From an uncultured Carboxylicivirga sp. (GTDB taxonomy: Bacteria; Bacteroidota; Bacteroidia; Bacteroidales; Marinilabiliaceae): 64,000 bases of DNA. Numbering within the stretch: position 1 is the stretch's first letter; each line of letters begins with the position of its first letter. Positions 43,240-53,054 of this stretch are shown here, piece after piece. Position numbers and translations under genes: made by a program. The notes beneath the pieces were generated by a model, which had not been told where the DNA came from, did no database searches, and was given only the letters and a program-made list of their open reading frames with translations. The stretch lies in assembly GCF_963668385.1 (NCBI RefSeq), contig NZ_OY764327.1, positions 682,001 through 746,000 on the forward strand. The letters run 5' to 3'.

Positions 43240-44308
43240 GGATGCAGATTTTTGGCTAACACTTCAAAATATTACACTAAAGTACATGTCACTCTTTTAT
43301 AAACCTTTCTATACATTCGATCAAACAACCTGATACAATCCTACTGAATCCGTCATCTTAGAAAAACCTGCTAGTTGGCAGCCAAGGGAAGCAAATATTT
43401 ATGAAAACGTAAAGAGGCAGGTTTATCTTTTAAGTTCACATTATAGATAGTCGTCCTTACAGGACTCTTGCGCATATCATTCAACAAACGGCACTTACGT
43501 ATAATTCTATTACAAACAAAAGAACGCATATAACTTTTACCGTACATCTGATAGGTTACTACATTACCAATTCAGCCTGATGATCCATCATTTATGCTTT
43601 TGTATCATGCCATAATTTATCACTTTTACAGAATGATCAGGTATCTGAAGATTGCTAGCTTCTTAATAAGCTCACGCTAAATTCAATTATAAGTTATAAT
43701 TAACTCATTTCTCAGTCAGGTTAAAGTCAATTCGAATCGAATTTAATTTGAATTTACTTTGAGTTTAGTATGTATTTAATATGACTTTATGCTGATTCAA
43801 ACACGACTTCTTCAAGAAGCCAACCCGAATAGTGAACAATGCTTCGGGCACGCACTCCACAAAAAGCAAAAGTACTTTTATCTACCTGTTTTTATGGCTA
43901 TTAAACACATATCGGATTACTTTAAAAAGTTGTGTGGAATCTTAAAATTAACGTTAAACTCTTTTATATGCCGTGTTCACGACACAAACTTTGGGCATCT
44001 ATGCCACTTTCAAACTCTTTCAGTACCTTAAGATCTGACTCTCTGTAAATCGTACTTTTTTCATATTCTTTTAGACTGCTTAAAATTAATAATTTGTCTA
44101 ATTCAAAAGTGTCTGATTTTCAGGGAAGGATACATAAATGGTAAGGTTACATCACAACTGGAAGAACTCTTAGAATTGTGAGAATTGTCCAAAGATTCTA
44201 TGCCATATTGGAATGTCTCGCTTTAACTAAAATTATTGACTATTCTTGACGTGCAAGCGCGAATGCTTACTTTGGATTAACTTATTAAAATATCTATCAG
44301 AATAGTAC
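43240..44308. other. Long AT-rich non-coding region with decayed fragments
   Basis: No intact gene. The plus-strand frame at 43789-44031 has no recognisable features, and neither strand shows an intact transposase. A degraded fragment is noted at 43371-43604. The region lies between the OmpA pair and the end of the polysaccharide operon and looks like decayed sequence. Repeated short motifs such as TTAGAATTGTGAGAATTG (near 44168-44190) carry no clear meaning. Confidence 0.5.
43371..43604 (-). pseudogene. Decayed gene fragment of uncertain family
   Basis: The minus strand reads as a 58-residue frame from 43547 to 43371 (MYGKSYMRSF... LLPLAAN). Upstream it continues in frame to 43604 apart from one TGA at 43572-43574, with the pattern SSG-stop-IGNVVTYQMYGKSYMRS. 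That pattern recalls the G-K-x-G-x-V-V opening of DUF6266-type proteins. The match rests on about 20 residues and no search, so the family call is weak. Confidence 0.25.
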
Positions 44309-44339
44309 AAAAAAAGCCCCTTCGTATTGAAGAGGCTTT
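44309..44339 (-). terminator. Terminator of the polysaccharide operon
   Basis: AAAGCCCCTTC pairs with GAAGAGGCTTT (44313-44339) around a short loop, with A7 on the left giving a U-run on the minus strand. It ends the operon after the gmd pseudogene. The same 27-base hairpin (25/27 identical) recurs in direct orientation at 59583-59609, at the other end of the locus. Confidence 0.8.
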
Positions 44340-44418
44340 GGTAATTATCTTTATATTTTTTACTCGAAATAATTCAATATCTGATATCCGCCAGCTTTCA
44401 GATATGCATCTTTCTGCA

Positions 44419-45496
44419 TCAGTTTAAATCCGATTGCATCATATCTTCTACCAAGCCTTTTAAATCATATTCCGGTTCCCATCCAAGGACAGTTTTAGAT
44501 TTAGTTGGATCACCAATTAATAAACCAACCTCAGTTAGACGGAAATATTGTGGATCTACTTCCACTATTTCTGCATTGGAAGCAATCTTTTCTTTTATGC
44601 TTGCTAAATATTGTTCTCCTACTTTTTCACAGAAAACAGCTTCATCAACAGATCCTATATATCCTTTCTCATCAGCATCGTCACCTTTAAAGATGATTTC
44701 CAAGCCTGCCTCTGCTCCTGCCATCTTAATAAAATCACGGATTGTCGTTGTAATACCTGTAGCAATTACATAATCATCCGGTTGATCCTGTTGTAAAATC
44801 AAATACATTGCCTTGATGTAATCCTTGGCATGTCCCCAATCTCACTTACTTGATAAATTACCCATATATACCTTATCCTGCATTCCCAAGGCAATACGAC
44901 TCTTGGCACGAGTTACAAAAGTCCCCCCACACATTGAACTCTCAAGATTAAATAGTATACCATTCGAAGCATGCATTTTATATGCTTTACGGTAATCCAG
45001 TAGGCATACATTTTAGCCACTGAATATGGAGTACGAGGGTAAAAAGGTGTTGTGTCAGACTAAGGTACCGCTTGCACTAAACCATATAACTCAGAAGTTG
45101 ATGCCTGATAATTACGAGTCTTTTCAGTTAAGCCTAACAAACGTACTGCCTCTAGTATACGCAGAGTACCAATTCCATCGGCATTAGCTGTATACTCAGG
45201 AGTATCAAAACTGACTTTAACATGACTCATGGCAGCCAGATTATAAATCTCATCCGGTTGAACCTCCTGTATGATACATGTCAGGTTCATTGAATCAGTC
45301 AAATCATCATAATGCAAAACCAAATTACGATTCTCCACATGAGGATCTACTATAATTGATCAATTCGATCGGTATTAAACATCGAATAACGACGTTTTAA
45401 ACCATGAACTATATAGTTTTTTAGAAAATATTCTGTCAGATATGCACCATCCTATCCAGTGATACCTGTTATAAATGCAACTTTTTGATTTGACAT
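44419..45496 (-). pseudogene. gmd: Decayed GDP-mannose 4,6-dehydratase gene
   Basis: The reading shows the Gmd protein from start to end, but broken. It begins SNQKVAFITGITG, then TAG at codon 15 (45452-45454) before [13 protein letters not shown] frameshift follows near 45360, before [22 protein letters not shown]. Then come TAG at 45060-45062 after [11 protein letters not shown], a frameshift near 44995 inside the AYWIT...RKAY segment, and TGA at 44842-44844 before DWGHAKDY. The last 390 bases (YLILQQDQPDDYVIATGITTTIRDF to the end) are open. All three nonsense codons are consistent with C-to-T change (CAG, CAG, CGA). GDP-fucose or GDP-rhamnose supply from this locus is lost; no fcl partner is adjacent. 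Confidence 0.92.
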
Positions 45497-45515
45497 TGAT
45501 TAATATTTCAGAGTA

Positions 45516-46622
45516 TTACAGCTTCATCGAGTATTCTAATATTTCCTCAAAATGCTTTATATATTGCTTATTAATAGTATCCCAATGATACTTTGTTTTT
45601 ATTTTTTGATCATTATTCTCAAGCTTATCTAAACTATCTTTCTTATTAAGACTTTCTAGAACACTTTTTACATCCTCAGAATTTCTAAAATAAAATGCAT
45701 CATCATTTAGAATTGCTTTGTTAAATACATTATCGTTTGCACATATTAAAGCTTGCGATCCCATTGCTTCTAATAATGACGGATTAGTTCCTCCAACAGT
45801 ATGTCCATGAAAATAAACATTAGAAAAGTGTCTTAGATTATTTAGTACTTCTATATCATATATTCCACCTATAAATTTTATATTAGGATATTCCTTAAAT
45901 TTACCCTTTAGAAAGTTACCATATTCCGTCTCATGATTACCTATAACTAGAAAAGGATCTTTTTTAGTACTAATTGAAACACCTTCCAAAATTATTTCTA
46001 CACTATTTTCTGGTTCCAATCGTGCAATTAGCATATTGTACTTATACTTTTCTACATCGTAACCTGCTATTAAATCAATATTTGGAGAAGTAAACAAATT
46101 AGAGCCATAAGGAATATAAATTGATTCCTTATTATACTTTTTATTTATATATTGCTGAATACCTATCGAATCTGATATTAGATAATCACTGTATTTAACA
46201 CCTAATTTTTCAGCTAAAAGAAGAAATTTTTGTACATATTTAGAATATTTAGATCTTTTCCATTCTAAGCCATCCATATTAGTAGTTACAATACTATTCT
46301 TTCTCGGCAATAACCACCCCCATATACTGCTACTAGTGTATCCAAGTTGTAAAATAATATCATAATTACGTTTTCTAGCGTCCAAAATACAGTTTAAATC
46401 ATAAATAAACTGACCAGCCGTACCGATTTTATCTTCAGGATCAAATTTGTGTATTAATTGCACTTCCTTCCAAACACTTTCCTGATATGGATGTTTATGC
46501 GAATTATATACCGTAACCTGATGACCTTTTTTAACTAGTCCTCTAGATAAATATTGGGCAAATTGTTCAAATCCACCATAATAGTTAGGGATCCCTCGAG
46601 TCCCGATGATCGCAATATGCAT
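45516..46622 (-). CDS. Family-4-type glycosyltransferase with DUF1972 N-terminus
   Basis: A 368-residue GT-B enzyme. It opens with IAIIGTRGIPNYYGGFEQFAQYL (DUF1972), found in rhamnosyl- or similar transferases, and ends with a nucleotide-sugar-binding half (HGHTVGGTNPSLLEAMGSQALI, with the Glu of the E-x7-E site). It transfers a sugar onto the growing lipid-linked repeat unit on the cytoplasmic face. It starts 2 bases after the preceding GT gene. The donor cannot be predicted, and a rhamnose-type donor is only a family hint. Confidence 0.88.
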   Translation of the reverse strand: MHIAIIGTRGIPNYYGGFEQFAQYLSRGLVKKGHQVTVYNSHKHPYQESVWKEVQLIHKFDPEDKIGTAGQFIYDLNCILDARKRNYDIILQLGYTSSSIWGWLLPRKNSIVTTNMDGLEWKRSKYSKYVQKFLLLAEKLGVKYSDYLISDSIGIQQYINKKYNKESIYIPYGSNLFTSPNIDLIAGYDVEKYKYNMLIARLEPENSVEIILEGVSISTKKDPFLVIGNHETEYGNFLKGKFKEYPNIKFIGGIYDIEVLNNLRHFSNVYFHGHTVGGTNPSLLEAMGSQALICANDNVFNKAILNDDAFYFRNSEDVKSVLESLNKKDSLDKLENNDQKIKTKYHWDTINKQYIKHFEEILEYSMKL

Positions 46623-46624
46623 AA

Positions 46625-47572
46625 TTAAAATTGAGATTTAAGGATATGTTTCAATTTAAACTTTCTCCAAATAATTTTAAAGGGCACAATAAAACTTAGA
46701 AATATAACAATGTAGTATGATCCAAACGGGAAATAATGTTTAATGTCCTTTCGAAAATTGTCAAAACTAAATGATTCCCTTTTTATAATTCTAACATTAA
46801 AAAATAATAGTGGTAAATATGTTAATAATAAATGAAGTAGTATATGCTTTCTTGTTTTTAATGTTATATACCCTTCTTGATAAATTGTATCTATTAAGGA
46901 AGGATATTCAATACTAAATGCATGAAATTTATTATGTCCACCCCTTTTTTTAACAAATTGTGTAGTAAAGAGTTTTTGATCGTTAATAATAAAATCTGAT
47001 TTATAATATTGAGTTAAAAGAAGCGATGTATGCGGGAAAAGCGTATTCAAAGATGTTTCACCACTTATTTTTTCAAAATCTTCTTTCCAAATTGTAAACC
47101 CATTACTCCAAGATGAAAAATAGGATAAATGATACATGAAATTATTAAAATTATCATATTTACATTCTTTTCCTGACATCAACAATCCACTTGTAAAGAA
47201 AATAAAAGGTTTCTTTTTAGATTGATCTTTAACTAATTTAATCATTTTTTTAAGCGAGCCAGTATTGAATAGTTCTTGACTATTATGCAATTTTAGTAAG
47301 TACCCTTTTGCATAAGTCAATACATGATATGAATTCATAAAACCCTCACTATCTGTACTATGATAATGCAAATTATTATACCTAAATTCCTTTACAACTT
47401 CTTTCAAAGTTTGCGATGGATCATTATCAGAAATTATAACTTCAAAATCTGACAATTCACAATCGCATATATTATCCTTAGTATATATACTTGATAATGT
47501 ATTACGTACATATTCAAGTCTACCAAAAGCGGGTATACAAATGGAAAGATATGTTATATTTTGAGAATTCAT
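46625..47572 (-). CDS. Family-2 glycosyltransferase
   Basis: A 315-residue GT-A enzyme starting with TYLSICIPAFGRLEYVRNTLSSI and continuing to DFEVIISDNDPSQ, the nucleotide-binding region. Catalytic details beyond the DxD-like positions are weak, and the C-terminal half (about 225-300) has one or two hydrophobic segments. It likely adds one sugar to the repeat unit. Very AT-rich with many Lys, Asn and Ile codons, typical of a transferred glycan locus. It lies 2 bases before the GT4 gene. Confidence 0.82.
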   Translation of the reverse strand: MNSQNITYLSICIPAFGRLEYVRNTLSSIYTKDNICDCELSDFEVIISDNDPSQTLKEVVKEFRYNNLHYHSTDSEGFMNSYHVLTYAKGYLLKLHNSQELFNTGSLKKMIKLVKDQSKKKPFIFFTSGLLMSGKECKYDNFNNFMYHLSYFSSWSNGFTIWKEDFEKISGETSLNTLFPHTSLLLTQYYKSDFIINDQKLFTTQFVKKRGGHNKFHAFSIEYPSLIDTIYQEGYITLKTRKHILLHLLLTYLPLLFFNVRIIKRESFSFDNFRKDIKHYFPFGSYYIVIFLSFIVPFKIIWRKFKLKHILKSQF

Positions 47573-47612
47573 TACACTACATATTTAACAATAATCATTT
47601 ATCATATAGTCG

Positions 47613-48296
47613 TCATCTATACTTAATAACTTTAGCTGGAACACCACCAATTATAACATTATCAGGGAAATGCCCCCTTATCACAGCACCTGCAGCCACA
47701 ATACAACCATCACCAATTTCTGAATTGTCTAAAAAGGTTGCTTTGGCACCAATCCAGCAATTTCTACCAACTTTTATCCCATTACCAGTTACACCTTGTA
47801 ATCTTATTGGACGTGTTAAATCAGAGAAGTTATGGTTTTCCGGATGAAAACTTACATAGTTACCAATTATGGTGTCATCGCCTATCTCTAATCCACCTAT
47901 TCCACTACCGAAATGACCATGTGAACCTAAACCAACATTATTACCTATTTTTAGACCTTTAGCAATATTCTTAAGGCTTCCAGTAAGATCAATATGTGTA
48001 TGAAAGCCCATAGAAACATTATCTCCACAAGTCATACCTTCGCGAGATAAGGCATTTATATAGCAATTAGGTCCAACGGAAAAATTTTTCCCGCATTTAA
48101 TCTTTGAACGGCATTTTATTTTTGATGTTGGATGAATAAATATTCTTTTTGTTGTTCGAAATCTAACCATTCCATTGAGTAGCGAAATGAATTTTATAGT
48201 GAAAAAAGATATTAAATAATTTAGGGGAATTGAATTATCGATTTGAAATTCTTCACCTTTTAGCTTAGTTACAATTCTATTTAGATACTCTCTCAT
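47613..48296 (-). CDS. Hexapeptide-repeat O-acetyltransferase (CatB/LacA-like)
   Basis: The start ATG 48294-48296 (MREYLNRIVTKLKGEEF) is preferred over an ATG 36 bases upstream, which would overlap the previous gene more deeply; even so it overlaps by 20 bases. The 227-residue protein has a left-handed beta-helix (about residues 70-215: IGNNVGLGSHGHFGSGIGGL, YVSFHPENHNF, VAAGAVIRGHFPDNVIIGGVPAKVI). The His in SFHPENHNF matches the active site of sugar acetyltransferases. It probably acetylates one sugar of the polymer with acetyl-CoA. Confidence 0.85.
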   Translation of the reverse strand: MREYLNRIVTKLKGEEFQIDNSIPLNYLISFFTIKFISLLNGMVRFRTTKRIFIHPTSKIKCRSKIKCGKNFSVGPNCYINALSREGMTCGDNVSMGFHTHIDLTGSLKNIAKGLKIGNNVGLGSHGHFGSGIGGLEIGDDTIIGNYVSFHPENHNFSDLTRPIRLQGVTGNGIKVGRNCWIGAKATFLDNSEIGDGCIVAAGAVIRGHFPDNVIIGGVPAKVIKYR

Positions 48297-49038
48297 GATG
48301 TTTAATTTTAAAGAGCTCATAACCGATAACATCAGTTAAGAATAAAAATCTATTATATAGAGGATTAATTGTTTTATGATGTTTACGAATTTGATATGCT
48401 TCGATTATTGCTTTTAAACTAAAGCTCATTCCTCCAACCTTCATTTGTGCAATTCTTTTATCTAAAAAATAACTCTTTAATGATTTACCTTTTCGCAATA
48501 ATAGTTCATAATCCCCACATATTTTGAATTGGGTGTCATAGTTTCCCACTTTCTGAAATAGATTATGCTTGTTATGTAGTGATCCAACATGCGCAGCAGC
48601 CATATATCGCCTCATTTTAGACCATTTCGCATCTTCCCCCAATATCTTTAAGATACTCCCTGATTCGTCTATATATTCATTAGTTGCAGATATATAGTCA
48701 TAGCCTGATAAATTTACTTTTGCTAAAAGTTCATTAAAAAAATGAATAGAATCAGAAAATAAAAAATCATCTGCACCTAGAAACATAATCCATTTTCCTG
48801 TAGCTAACTTAACTCCCTTGTTCCAAGCATCATATATACCAGAATCAGGCTCGGATATATAACAATCAATTACATCACTATTTTTTTTAATTTTTTCTAA
48901 TGTATCATCTTTAGAATCACCATCAATAATAATTAATTCGAAATTTTTATCTAACTGCTTTCGTACAGAAGAAATAAAATAATCAAAAGTTGCTGAGGCA
49001 TTATATGTTGCACATATAATAGATATATTATAACTCAT
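48277..49038 (-). CDS. Family-2 glycosyltransferase
   Basis: A 253-residue GT-A transferase with NISIICATYNASATFDYFISSV, LIIIDGDSKDDT (acidic nucleotide-binding motif), DSGIYDAWNKGVKLATGKWIMFLGADD (the D-x-D-like region), and ICGDYELLLR, in the layout of WcaA/WcaE-type enzymes. Probably adds one sugar in assembly of the repeat unit. It overlaps the acyltransferase start by 20 bases and follows the polymerase gene by 27. Confidence 0.88.
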   Translation of the reverse strand: MSYNISIICATYNASATFDYFISSVRKQLDKNFELIIIDGDSKDDTLEKIKKNSDVIDCYISEPDSGIYDAWNKGVKLATGKWIMFLGADDFLFSDSIHFFNELLAKVNLSGYDYISATNEYIDESGSILKILGEDAKWSKMRRYMAAAHVGSLHNKHNLFQKVGNYDTQFKICGDYELLLRKGKSLKSYFLDKRIAQMKVGGMSFSLKAIIEAYQIRKHHKTINPLYNRFLFLTDVIGYELFKIKHHERVSK

Positions 49039-49065
49039 ACGGCTATTTTAATAATTTGTAGGAAA

Positions 49066-50388
49066 TCAAGTATTATAATGCATTAACTGTTTTGATATAC
49101 TACCTATCCAAGGATTAACGCCAAGTCCCATGAATGCCCATGAATATAATACATATGGCATGCCATATGTATTAACTGACAAATAACTTGCTAAAAAAGT
49201 TAGTATAACAATCGAAAATCCTAAAGATGACATGGGATTGTACTTGTTCGAACAATAAGCCTTTAAGGCTATCGAAGCATAGATAGATAATAGCAAAAAG
49301 TATCCAATAATACCTATTTCATATATCATATTAATGCTGGCTGATTCTACAAAAAATTCAACTTTTCCATCACCGTTATTAGTTGTTGAACCAAGGCCAT
49401 TTCCAAAAGGATTTTTTAAGATTCCTGAAAATCCTGCCTCTATATTATTTATTCTATCTGAAGAACTTGCTTCTTTCCCTGTAAATGTATTTGTAAGTAA
49501 TTCTACAATATTAGCGTTAATGGCAATTATTAATATCAAAATTGTAAAAGCAGTTAGAATTGATGACATTGCTTTCTTACTGATTTTCACTTTAAAGAAA
49601 TAAGACATTATTACAATTCCACCAAATAATATTGCTAATCCAGCTCTAGAAAATGAAAAGAACAAAGATACTACACCTAGTAAGAATAATATATACAATT
49701 TTAAACGAGCTCTACTATTTATAATATTACCGTACTGACTAAATCTAATGGCAAATACAAATAATAGTGATATCGCAATAAATAGCCCGAAGTCATTTGG
49801 TCCACCGATTATACCGGCCATTCGCTCAAAGTTATGAATTGTTGCAGAATTTGTAGTATATATGATATGTCCACTTGGATCAATAACTTCAATACGGCCC
49901 ATCAAAAATCCTAAGGGAATTTTGAGCCAGAATAATTGAACAAACCCAAGAATATAACTTATGAAGAAAGAAATGAAGACGTATTTAATGTACTTTTCTA
50001 CCTTATTTAATGCGTACTTAGCATTGGCGAAAACAATAAATAGTAATATAGTAAAGATATGATTTCTTAAGGGACCTAAACCATTTTTAAAATCTGGTAG
50101 AATTAAAAAAAAATATAAGACATATCCTATAAATAAAACCATAATACCTAACAACTTTTTATTCAATCGTATGGTTAGATTATTACTAAATAACAACTTG
50201 ACAATAAAGATTATTATTACAGCCTCTTTCCAGAATGAGAATAGTGATCCTCCTAAATGGAAAAATTCAAGGAATCGTTTAATGAAAGCATGAAAAGGTA
50301 AAAATGCAATAAATAATATAGTTCCCTTGTTAATATCAACTTTTAGAAATATTATTAATAGGAAAGATATCAGAATTAGTTCTACCAT
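49066..50388 (-). CDS. O-antigen/capsule polymerase (Wzy-like, O-antigen ligase family)
   Basis: A 440-residue integral membrane protein with about 10-12 helices and a large periplasmic loop around residues 300-355 (FTGKEASSSDRINNIEAGFSGILKNPFGNGLGS), a hallmark of Wzy_C-type proteins. Polymerises lipid-linked repeat units in the periplasm, or ligates glycan to acceptor; the position beside a Wzx-type flippase favours polymerase. Sequence is poorly conserved in this family, so the call rests on topology and loop. Confidence 0.85.
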   Translation of the reverse strand: MVELILISFLLIIFLKVDINKGTILFIAFLPFHAFIKRFLEFFHLGGSLFSFWKEAVIIIFIVKLLFSNNLTIRLNKKLLGIMVLFIGYVLYFFLILPDFKNGLGPLRNHIFTILLFIVFANAKYALNKVEKYIKYVFISFFISYILGFVQLFWLKIPLGFLMGRIEVIDPSGHIIYTTNSATIHNFERMAGIIGGPNDFGLFIAISLLFVFAIRFSQYGNIINSRARLKLYILFLLGVVSLFFSFSRAGLAILFGGIVIMSYFFKVKISKKAMSSILTAFTILILIIAINANIVELLTNTFTGKEASSSDRINNIEAGFSGILKNPFGNGLGSTTNNGDGKVEFFVESASINMIYEIGIIGYFLLLSIYASIALKAYCSNKYNPMSSLGFSIVILTFLASYLSVNTYGMPYVLYSWAFMGLGVNPWIGSISKQLMHYNT

Positions 50389-50436
50389 ATATATTGTAGT
50401 AATTGAGTAAAGTTAAAGTTTTATCACTACCTGTAA

Positions 50437-51885
50437 TTAAATGGACTTTTTTGTAAACCCAAATACCTTTAACAATTCATTATATTGGTCAAATTTGAAA
50501 ATGAATGAAAATCCAATCCATATCAAACAATATATTAATCCCATAAGTAAAATCATTAGAATATTATTTGAAAAATCTATCAATTGATTTAAATAATAAA
50601 CTATTAAACTAATTACAATTGTCAGAAAATAACTTGGTAAGATATCTTTCAATTGTTCCCAAATTTTTAGTTGTATCTCCTTGCCACAAAAATAGAGGTT
50701 CAATAATACTGCAAATAATGAATACACTATATTGCCGTAAACTACTGCTTCCAAATTAATTCGAATGGTATATATCAGAATCAATGCCATTACAACCTTC
50801 TTTATTACTTCTAATTGTATGAGTTTTGAAGATTTACCAACCACCTTTAATATATTAATACTGATACTGCTAACTGGATATAATACTCCAATCAAACAAA
50901 GCATTTGGAAAAAAAAGATTGCACCATTCCATTTTTCTCCTAATATCATTTTAAACAAATCAGGTGCTGTTATTATTAAAAACCCACAAATTGGACTTAT
51001 TATATAAACTGCTAACTGAATTATTCTACGATAATTATACTTTAATTTAGATAAGTCAGTTTGAAATAAGGATAAAGATGGATAAGTAACTTTTTGAATG
51101 ACATTTGAAATACTTAAAGCAGGTAATTCTGCAATTTTTTTTGATTGTGTATATAAACCTAGACTCTTTGAATCATAAAACTTACCAATCATCAGTGTAT
51201 ACATGTTATCAAAAATAACGCCTACAAGACCTGACAATAGTAAGTTAAATGAAAATCTTCCTAGGTCATATATTGATGACAAACTAAATTTACCTTTTAA
51301 TCTCCAAGTGCTAAAAAACCAAAATAAAATACTTTTAAAGGTGTTAAAAAATAGAATTTGTAAAATCAATGCCCAGACATTCCTCAATAATATGGCAAAC
51401 AATACTCCGAGTATTCCAGACAATATTGATGCTGATATTGTAATCTTAGAGATTTTCTTGAAATTCAACTCCTTCTGTAATACAGTTTGTTGTATTATTG
51501 AAAGGGCATTAATGGGAAAAGAAAGAAAGGAAACTCTCGCTATCAAAGTTAGCTGAGGAGTATTATAAAATTTAGCTATTAAAGGTGCACAGAAATAAAA
51601 AATTAGATAAAGAACTATACTTAATATAATATTAAATGCAAAAACACTAATTAAATCATCATTGGTTATTCTACTCTTTCTTATTAATCCTTGACTAAAA
51701 CCACTATCTATTATAACGTTACCTAAAGCAGTGAAGATCGCAAGCATCCCTATAATTCCAAAATCTTCAGGAGTTAATATTCGGGCAATTATTAACGTAC
51801 TAACAAGCTGTATAAATAATGTTGAAAATCGTTCTATACCATTCCATATTATACTATTAATGGTCTTTTGTTTTACGCTCCCCAT
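50437..51885 (-). CDS. MOP-superfamily polysaccharide flippase (Wzx-like)
   Basis: The ATG at 51883-51885 (MGSVKQKTINSIIWNGIERF) is preferred over an upstream TTG. The 482-residue protein has about 12-14 membrane helices and the opening typical of Polysacc_synt/MATE-like exporters (LVSTLIIARILTPEDFGIIGMLAIF). It flips undecaprenyl-linked repeat units across the inner membrane to the polymerase. It lies 6 bases after the CDP-polyol phosphotransferase gene. Confidence 0.9.
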   Translation of the reverse strand: MGSVKQKTINSIIWNGIERFSTLFIQLVSTLIIARILTPEDFGIIGMLAIFTALGNVIIDSGFSQGLIRKSRITNDDLISVFAFNIILSIVLYLIFYFCAPLIAKFYNTPQLTLIARVSFLSFPINALSIIQQTVLQKELNFKKISKITISASILSGILGVLFAILLRNVWALILQILFFNTFKSILFWFFSTWRLKGKFSLSSIYDLGRFSFNLLLSGLVGVIFDNMYTLMIGKFYDSKSLGLYTQSKKIAELPALSISNVIQKVTYPSLSLFQTDLSKLKYNYRRIIQLAVYIISPICGFLIITAPDLFKMILGEKWNGAIFFFQMLCLIGVLYPVSSISINILKVVGKSSKLIQLEVIKKVVMALILIYTIRINLEAVVYGNIVYSLFAVLLNLYFCGKEIQLKIWEQLKDILPSYFLTIVISLIVYYLNQLIDFSNNILMILLMGLIYCLIWIGFSFIFKFDQYNELLKVFGFTKKSI

Positions 51886-51891
51886 TTGCAA

Positions 51892-53052
51892 CTAATTACC
51901 TGACACTAAATCATATAACCTAGAACAGGAATTCCCATCCATAAATTTATGATGTTTTTTTATTGTCTCAATAGATGGTTGAAAGCTATTATAATTGATA
52001 AATATTTTTTTTAAGAGATATAATAATTCGTTTTCGTCGTTACAAAAAGAACCAATATTCTCATTTCTTATATTGAAGTATGTTTCATTATCCTCAACTT
52101 CATAATTGTCATAAAAATAAAATATAATAGGTCTATTAAGTAGAAGATAATCTATCCAAACACTTGAAAAATCAGTAATTAAAACATCTGTATTAGAGAT
52201 TACAGTTTGAGCATCAAAACCCGATTTTGATATATCAATAATATTACTCAAATCTTTGCCATCAATTACTTTTGTTGCCATATTAGGATGATTTTTAATT
52301 AACAACAAAATATTATTCTTTCTAAAAAAATCATTAGCTAGAGGATTATGCTCAAATAGAAATGGTGAAACTTCACAATTACCATAATCTCTATGTGTTG
52401 GCATATATGTTATAATAAATTTCTCTTTATGCTGCTCAAAGAAAGCTTCTTTATCTAACATTTCATTGTTAAACAAAGAATCGTTTCTCGGCATACCAAT
52501 GGTAAAAACATTTTCTGATCGAAATGCACTTTTCAGAAATGGTATGTAAAAATCAGATGTACTTGTAAGATAATCGATATCAGACACCTTAAAACCTGCA
52601 ACGTATTTACGATAAAGTCTATCACCTATGCTGCCAGATGGCATTCTTCTTTTAGGCTGATCGTAAATTGCTTTTTTATGCGGCATTCCATGTACAAAGT
52701 ATATGTATTTTCGAGAATCCTTTTTAAAACAATAATTAATATCCGAACCAAAAGAAGTAGAGGTACCTATAAACTCAGCAGTTAAAGAATAAAATAAGCC
52801 TTTTATACTGTAATTTAAATAACATCTGTATCCTCTAGCATTAACCTCTTTTTTAATAATCTTTCTATTTGTAATCCAACAAGCATCAGCATTTGGTATT
52901 CCATTTAAAAAAGCCAACATATATTTAGCTCCTTCTTTAAAGTCTTTCCCTGCGGATGATCCGAGTACCCATCTGTTTTTCTTGACTTTAAAAAGAGGGT
53001 TAATTAAATAGATAAAAAATCCTAAAAATAGCTTGAATATCTTAGTTATCAT
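51892..53052 (-). CDS. CDP-glycerol/ribitol glycerophosphotransferase family protein (TagF/TagB-like)
   Basis: A 386-residue GT-B-like transferase. Visible features are NRWVLGSSAGKDFKEGAKYMLAFL, DYLTSTSDFYIPFLKSAF, TYMPTHRD with the catalytic-His region, and the family signature DVLITDFSSVWIDYLLLNRPIIF. In teichoic-acid synthesis these enzymes transfer glycerol- or ribitol-phosphate from a CDP-polyol. Here the neighbouring CDP-ribitol synthase fusion makes ribitol-phosphate the likely donor. It lies 2 bases after licD. A stretch near the N-terminus is hydrophobic, in keeping with membrane attachment. Confidence 0.87.
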   Translation of the reverse strand: MITKIFKLFLGFFIYLINPLFKVKKNRWVLGSSAGKDFKEGAKYMLAFLNGIPNADACWITNRKIIKKEVNARGYRCYLNYSIKGLFYSLTAEFIGTSTSFGSDINYCFKKDSRKYIYFVHGMPHKKAIYDQPKRRMPSGSIGDRLYRKYVAGFKVSDIDYLTSTSDFYIPFLKSAFRSENVFTIGMPRNDSLFNNEMLDKEAFFEQHKEKFIITYMPTHRDYGNCEVSPFLFEHNPLANDFFRKNNILLLIKNHPNMATKVIDGKDLSNIIDISKSGFDAQTVISNTDVLITDFSSVWIDYLLLNRPIIFYFYDNYEVEDNETYFNIRNENIGSFCNDENELLYLLKKIFINYNSFQPSIETIKKHHKFMDGNSCSRLYDLVSGN

Positions 53053-53054
53053 AT

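Noticed and set aside
43789-44031. Plus-strand ORF of 80 codons in the long gap after the OmpA genes
   Set aside because: No family resemblance, no promoter box and no conserved neighbour; composition like the surrounding decayed DNA. Treated as chance.
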